From positions 1 to 8,385 of the forward strand of contig DNGE01000144.1 in the NCBI GenBank assembly GCA_003486705.1: DNA of 8,385 nucleotides, in the 5' to 3' direction. Below the pieces are notes generated by a model. It did no database searches and had not been told where the DNA came from. It saw nothing but the letters and a program-made list of their open reading frames with translations. The DNA is from Bacillota bacterium (lineage in GTDB: Bacteria; Bacillota_I; Bacilli_A; MOL361; Turicibacteraceae). Both the position numbers and the translations under genes were made by a program. Below, piece after piece: positions 6,701 through 8,385 of this stretch; positions within the stretch are counted from its first letter, which is position 1, and each line of letters opens with the position of its first letter.

Positions 6701-8133
6701 CCTTGAAGGTTATGAAGCAATTAATTTATAAATTAACGTGGAAAAATCAATTGCAACACGTCACGCCTGAACAAGACCGTGCGCTTTCTGTTTGGATGCA
6801 AAAAATGGCCCGTATTGGAAAAGGGACAGGGAAGTTAAGTGATAAGTATCGTCGTGAGGCCCGTGAGGAGATGGAGAAGTGTCAATCAGCTATTCCTGTT
6901 TGGATTATGCCAATTAAAGAGGCGATTGAGAACTTTAAAGTAAATCCGGACTTATTTGATGTCGTGATTATGGATGAAAGTAGTCAAAGTAATATTTTAA
7001 GCTTACCGATTTTTATGCGTGCTAAACGTGCCGTTATTGTCGGGGATGAACAACAAATTAGTCCGCTAACACCAGGTGTGAGTGATGCTCAAATTCAAGA
7101 ATTATTAACGCGACATTTAGCGTCGATTGATAATGGAAATTTATATGATTTACAAACCTCGTTATACGATATTGCGAATCATGTGTTTTCAAGTAAAGGA
7201 AAGCTCATGTTAAAAGAACATTTTAGATGTGTACCTGAAATTATCGAATTTTCTAATGATTTATGTTATCGTCATGAAATGATTCCATTAAAATTGCCAC
7301 AGCAGTTTGAGCAATTAACACCACCCGTTATGGCGGTGTATGTAGAAAATGGATCGCGTGATGATCGTCGTGTGAACTTAGAAGAGGCGAAGCAAATTGT
7401 AGCTGATATTAAAGCGATGGTTCAAGATCCAAGTTATATAAATAAAACAATCGGTGTTATTTCATTACTAGGTTCTGAGCAAGCGAAAGTCATTCAAAAG
7501 TTACTCGTGCAAGAAATAGGCGAAAAGGAAATTATTAAACGTCAAATTATTTGTGGAGATGCTTATTCATTCCAAGGGGATGAGCGTGATATTATGTTCT
7601 TATCATTAGTTATTGCGCCGAATAAGCGTTATACGGCTTTAAATAAGAAAATGTATACGCAACGCTTTAATGTTGCTGCGAGTCGTGCGAAATGTCAAAT
7701 GCGCTTATATCATTCAGTGACTGTTGATGAACTATCAAAAGAAGATCTTCGTCGTAAGTTATTAATGTATTGCCAAAAGCCATCTGTCTCAACCGTTGTA
7801 TCAAAAGAATGTGATTCATTACTTGAACGCGATGTTTATGAGACATTAACGAATTATGGCTACATCGTCCATTCGAATGTTGGAGTTGGAAAATACGACA
7901 TTGATTTAGTTATTGAAGGAAAACGAAGTCGTTTGGCAATTGGATGTTATGGTGAAGTGTTTGAAGGTGTTGAAAAGATTGAACAAGACCTTGAACGCCA
8001 ACGCGTGTTAAAGCGTGCAGGCTGGACGTTTATGACAGTACGTGGAAGTCTGTTTTATCGAGACAAATATGCGGCCTTAAAACCAATTTTTGAAAAATTA
8101 GAGCAGTTAGGGATTCAACCGGTAACGTATTAA
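3736..8133 (+). CDS. Large SF1 helicase with C-terminal degenerate PD-(D/E)XK domain
   Basis: A 1465-residue, probably cytosolic, ATP-dependent DNA or RNA helicase of the COG1112 (DNA2/NAM7-like, superfamily 1) type. In order: an N-terminal region (1-386) of unknown fold; a Q-motif-like NDEQ (388-391); Walker A GPPGTGKS (408-415); motif Ia VLITSEKDKA (432-441); a long, mainly helical insertion (about 450-1070); Walker B VVIMDESSQ (1076-1084); motif III VGDEQQISP (1102-1110); EHFR (1161-1164); motif V SFQGDERD (1278-1285); and motif VI NVAASRAK with arginine R1317. The helicase core therefore looks active. Residues 1357-1455 resemble the Vsr/DUF559-like endonuclease domain often attached to such helicases, but the usual ExD site reads G1403-C-Y1405. 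The start has GGGAG (3722-3726) 9 nt upstream. It is monocistronic, with its own promoter and terminator. Relatives include anti-phage proteins (for example helicase-DUF4011-Vsr and Mokosh-type proteins), so a defence role is possible but not shown. Base and codon use look like the neighbours. Confidence 0.85.
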   Translation: MEKKVKHLFEYLLSLRQLNYEPTRHIKSYEKAWYLDELEESEGFYLGGTGLDSSAVLEVHQQQFNESHPAVDQVLGTLFQLLDFSFWKDNQKALTIEELHVLFREKVMSLNEKCTDSHEAVELDVWDQFLLGTSLPSIQVKELNKQLIEVSPHVEQVLMNYETWLEQFDRFVDVRKRKRQIQRFYDYLFQLKQALLTEDEGIEIVLGTGLLKYFAKHDIYHPLFLTKLDLEFDAEKGLAKLVPSTKGSYLELEMLTGLELPNHDQIITMYQETKGQFINPFKKAEYIGLLSEFIHYLHPNGIVKLVDEPHLQPKDPIVIDRHMIFVRKKSDVLLIEDLKKTLDYLDDGGKISKTIQAIVDIEALQLDEQEIKEWEGIEDQLLFPLPANDEQKDIVRRLAQHIAITVQGPPGTGKSHTIVNLISHLLANGKKVLITSEKDKALRVLMDKMPEEIAPFCVSFLGGSKDVLAQIESSITHLSDGLANYDEVILEKDIKVLSRQLDMIHRQMNLTKHNIVRFKELDAKGQVFKDKVIQPIEMAKLVSQKSEQFSWFKDKVEMDTESPLTEDEFVTLWELKCQLPKTHADIVQTDLPSMQKLLSPEEYKTLLDSRLHFMTRLETLKQFEGLYEFPKDEAYIDDVYLMLEILVQKLQKIQPDYGNEILKQCLLNKERYEVFKRIYDKQKDVLFGINERELLLVNDHIVCDYLNHPKFSQYVDLIRDKVHGKKAFTPLLMKFHKELRQFYETTYINGHLLTDHDDFKRLMLYKEKMDLLNQFKVLWNKNMMQCGADEIEDMAVHHVFEYNQKVKYFEMVLECCHLISSLNVKISQQIPSYIGIEYETLYELDALFKSIDVVRTKLKLAHWEQEYEAFLFKMKAMLCCENMHEMSFALYDSFVEKDLDGVTSQLGQIQYLTKIKEQYTVFYSHLHALKTTMPMFANRILNQLELQEYLPGSMQDILEYGKLMTFLNALDEWDVVLLEEKLGLLEVESLKVMKQLIYKLTWKNQLQHVTPEQDRALSVWMQKMARIGKGTGKLSDKYRREAREEMEKCQSAIPVWIMPIKEAIENFKVNPDLFDVVIMDESSQSNILSLPIFMRAKRAVIVGDEQQISPLTPGVSDAQIQELLTRHLASIDNGNLYDLQTSLYDIANHVFSSKGKLMLKEHFRCVPEIIEFSNDLCYRHEMIPLKLPQQFEQLTPPVMAVYVENGSRDDRRVNLEEAKQIVADIKAMVQDPSYINKTIGVISLLGSEQAKVIQKLLVQEIGEKEIIKRQIICGDAYSFQGDERDIMFLSLVIAPNKRYTALNKKMYTQRFNVAASRAKCQMRLYHSVTVDELSKEDLRRKLLMYCQKPSVSTVVSKECDSLLERDVYETLTNYGYIVHSNVGVGKYDIDLVIEGKRSRLAIGCYGEVFEGVEKIEQDLERQRVLKRAGWTFMTVRGSLFYRDKYAALKPIFEKLEQLGIQPVTY
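7804..8100 (+). other. C-terminal restriction-endonuclease-like domain (active site appears lost)
   Basis: This encodes residues 1357-1455 of the helicase. Kept features of the fold: SLLERDVYETLTNYGY (1361-1376) as first helix, YDIDLVIE (1387-1394) with conserved D1390, the ERQRVLKRAGW segment (1420-1430), and the final VRGSLFYRD strand-helix (1435-1443). Family members usually show ECDG followed by a WHG- or YHG-like motif after the second strand; here the same place reads GCYGEVFEG (1403-1411). The glutamate, the aspartate and the histidine are all substituted. The domain may bind DNA rather than cut it. Confidence 0.6.
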
Positions 8134-8176
8134 AAAAACAAAGAGAAAAGCCAGAGGCTTTTCTCTTTGTTTTTTT
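8132..8176. terminator. Long, probably bidirectional intrinsic terminator
   Basis: Arms 8132-8152 and 8156-8176 are complementary over 21 bp around loop AGA, with core ACAAAGAGAAAAGCC (8138-8152). The right arm ends in a T-run (8170-8176). The left arm begins with an A-run that would give a T-run on the opposite strand. It overlaps the last two bases of the helicase stop codon. Confidence 0.92.
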
Positions 8177-8212
8177 ATGAATATATTAAATGAGTCTAAT
8201 GAAGCGTCACAC

Positions 8213-8259
8213 TTATTCATCTTCAGATGATTTTTAACAACAGCAAATCTGATGAATAA
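8213..8259 (+). repeat. Imperfect inverted repeat upstream of the downstream tRNA
   Basis: TTATTCATC (8213-8221) pairs exactly with GATGAATAA (8251-8259). After a 3-nt bulge, AGAT (8225-8228) continues the pairing with ATCT (8247-8250), giving 13 bp around an 18-nt loop. A competing small hairpin TCATC/GATGA (8217-8221 with 8226-8230) followed by five T residues uses the same left arm. It lies between the helicase terminator and the tRNA promoter, and its role is unknown. Confidence 0.5.
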
Positions 8260-8310
8260 TATGTGAAAAGAGGTTTATAATATAAAAGTAAAATTTATTA
8301 AGATTAAATG

Positions 8311-8340
8311 TTGACATATTTCGACACTGTGTGTTATTAT
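8311..8340 (+). promoter_or_regulatory. Strong promoter of the downstream tRNA gene
   Basis: A consensus -35 TTGACA (8311-8316) and -10 TATTAT (8335-8340) are separated by 18 nt, with a TGn extension (8332-8334) before the -10. Transcription would start near 8347, about 17 nt ahead of the tRNA, as expected for a highly expressed stable-RNA operon. Confidence 0.8.
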
Positions 8341-8363
8341 ATTCAAGTCGCAAATGACGGAAT

Positions 8364-8385
8364 GGCCCGTTGGTGAAGCGGTTTA
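8364..8385 (+). tRNA. Partial tRNA, probably tRNA-Glu (cut by window end)
   Basis: Only the first 22 bases are present: acceptor half GGCCCGT (8364-8370), then the D-arm start TGGTGAAGCGGTTTA. This closely resembles the 5' end of Bacillota tRNA-Glu(TTC), which begins GGCCCGTTGGTCAAGCGG. The anticodon lies beyond the window, so identity is inferred. The strong promoter just upstream supports it being the first gene of a tRNA operon. Confidence 0.75.

Noticed and set aside
8177..8230. Short 17-codon frame starting ATG at 8177
   Set aside because: No ribosome binding site (it follows the terminator T-run), no promoter, and the product is not recognisable.

Overview
The window is AT-rich, with strong Shine-Dalgarno sites, U-tailed hairpin terminators and CCA-encoded tRNAs. 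This points to a low-GC Bacillota. A Turicibacter/Erysipelotrichia-like gut organism is my guess from the overall look; no marker gene here fixes the genus. All genes read on the + strand.

Layout. Positions 6-354 hold four tRNA genes (Ala-TGC, Thr-TGT, Trp-CCA, His-GTG), ended by a hairpin terminator at 369-395. A stand-alone flavoprotein of the CoA-disulfide reductase type follows (493-1827), with its own promoter and terminator. Next is a membrane-anchored WG-repeat protein (TTG start, 1943-3397), again with its own promoter and terminator. A 338-bp gap (3398-3735) then carries a structured, non-coding stretch that looks like the truncated 5' part of a group II intron, plus an extended -10 promoter embedded in inverted repeats. 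The largest gene (3736-8133) encodes a 1465-residue superfamily 1 helicase with a C-terminal PD-(D/E)XK-like domain whose expected catalytic residues appear substituted. It ends in a long, possibly bidirectional terminator. After a short gap with another inverted repeat and a strong promoter, the first 22 bases of a tRNA (probably Glu) run off the end.

How the genes relate. Each protein gene appears to be its own transcription unit, and nothing indicates a shared pathway. The flavoprotein is likely thiol redox housekeeping. The WG protein is likely a surface-exposed scaffold of unknown role. The helicase is the accessory-looking gene: large, single, with an operator-like promoter, next to a possible mobile-element scar and lying between two tRNA loci. 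That setting is compatible with a defence or nucleic-acid-processing island, but the sequence does not prove it. The points most worth a second look are the degenerate nuclease site in the helicase, the possible group II intron remnant, and the palindromes in the helicase promoter.
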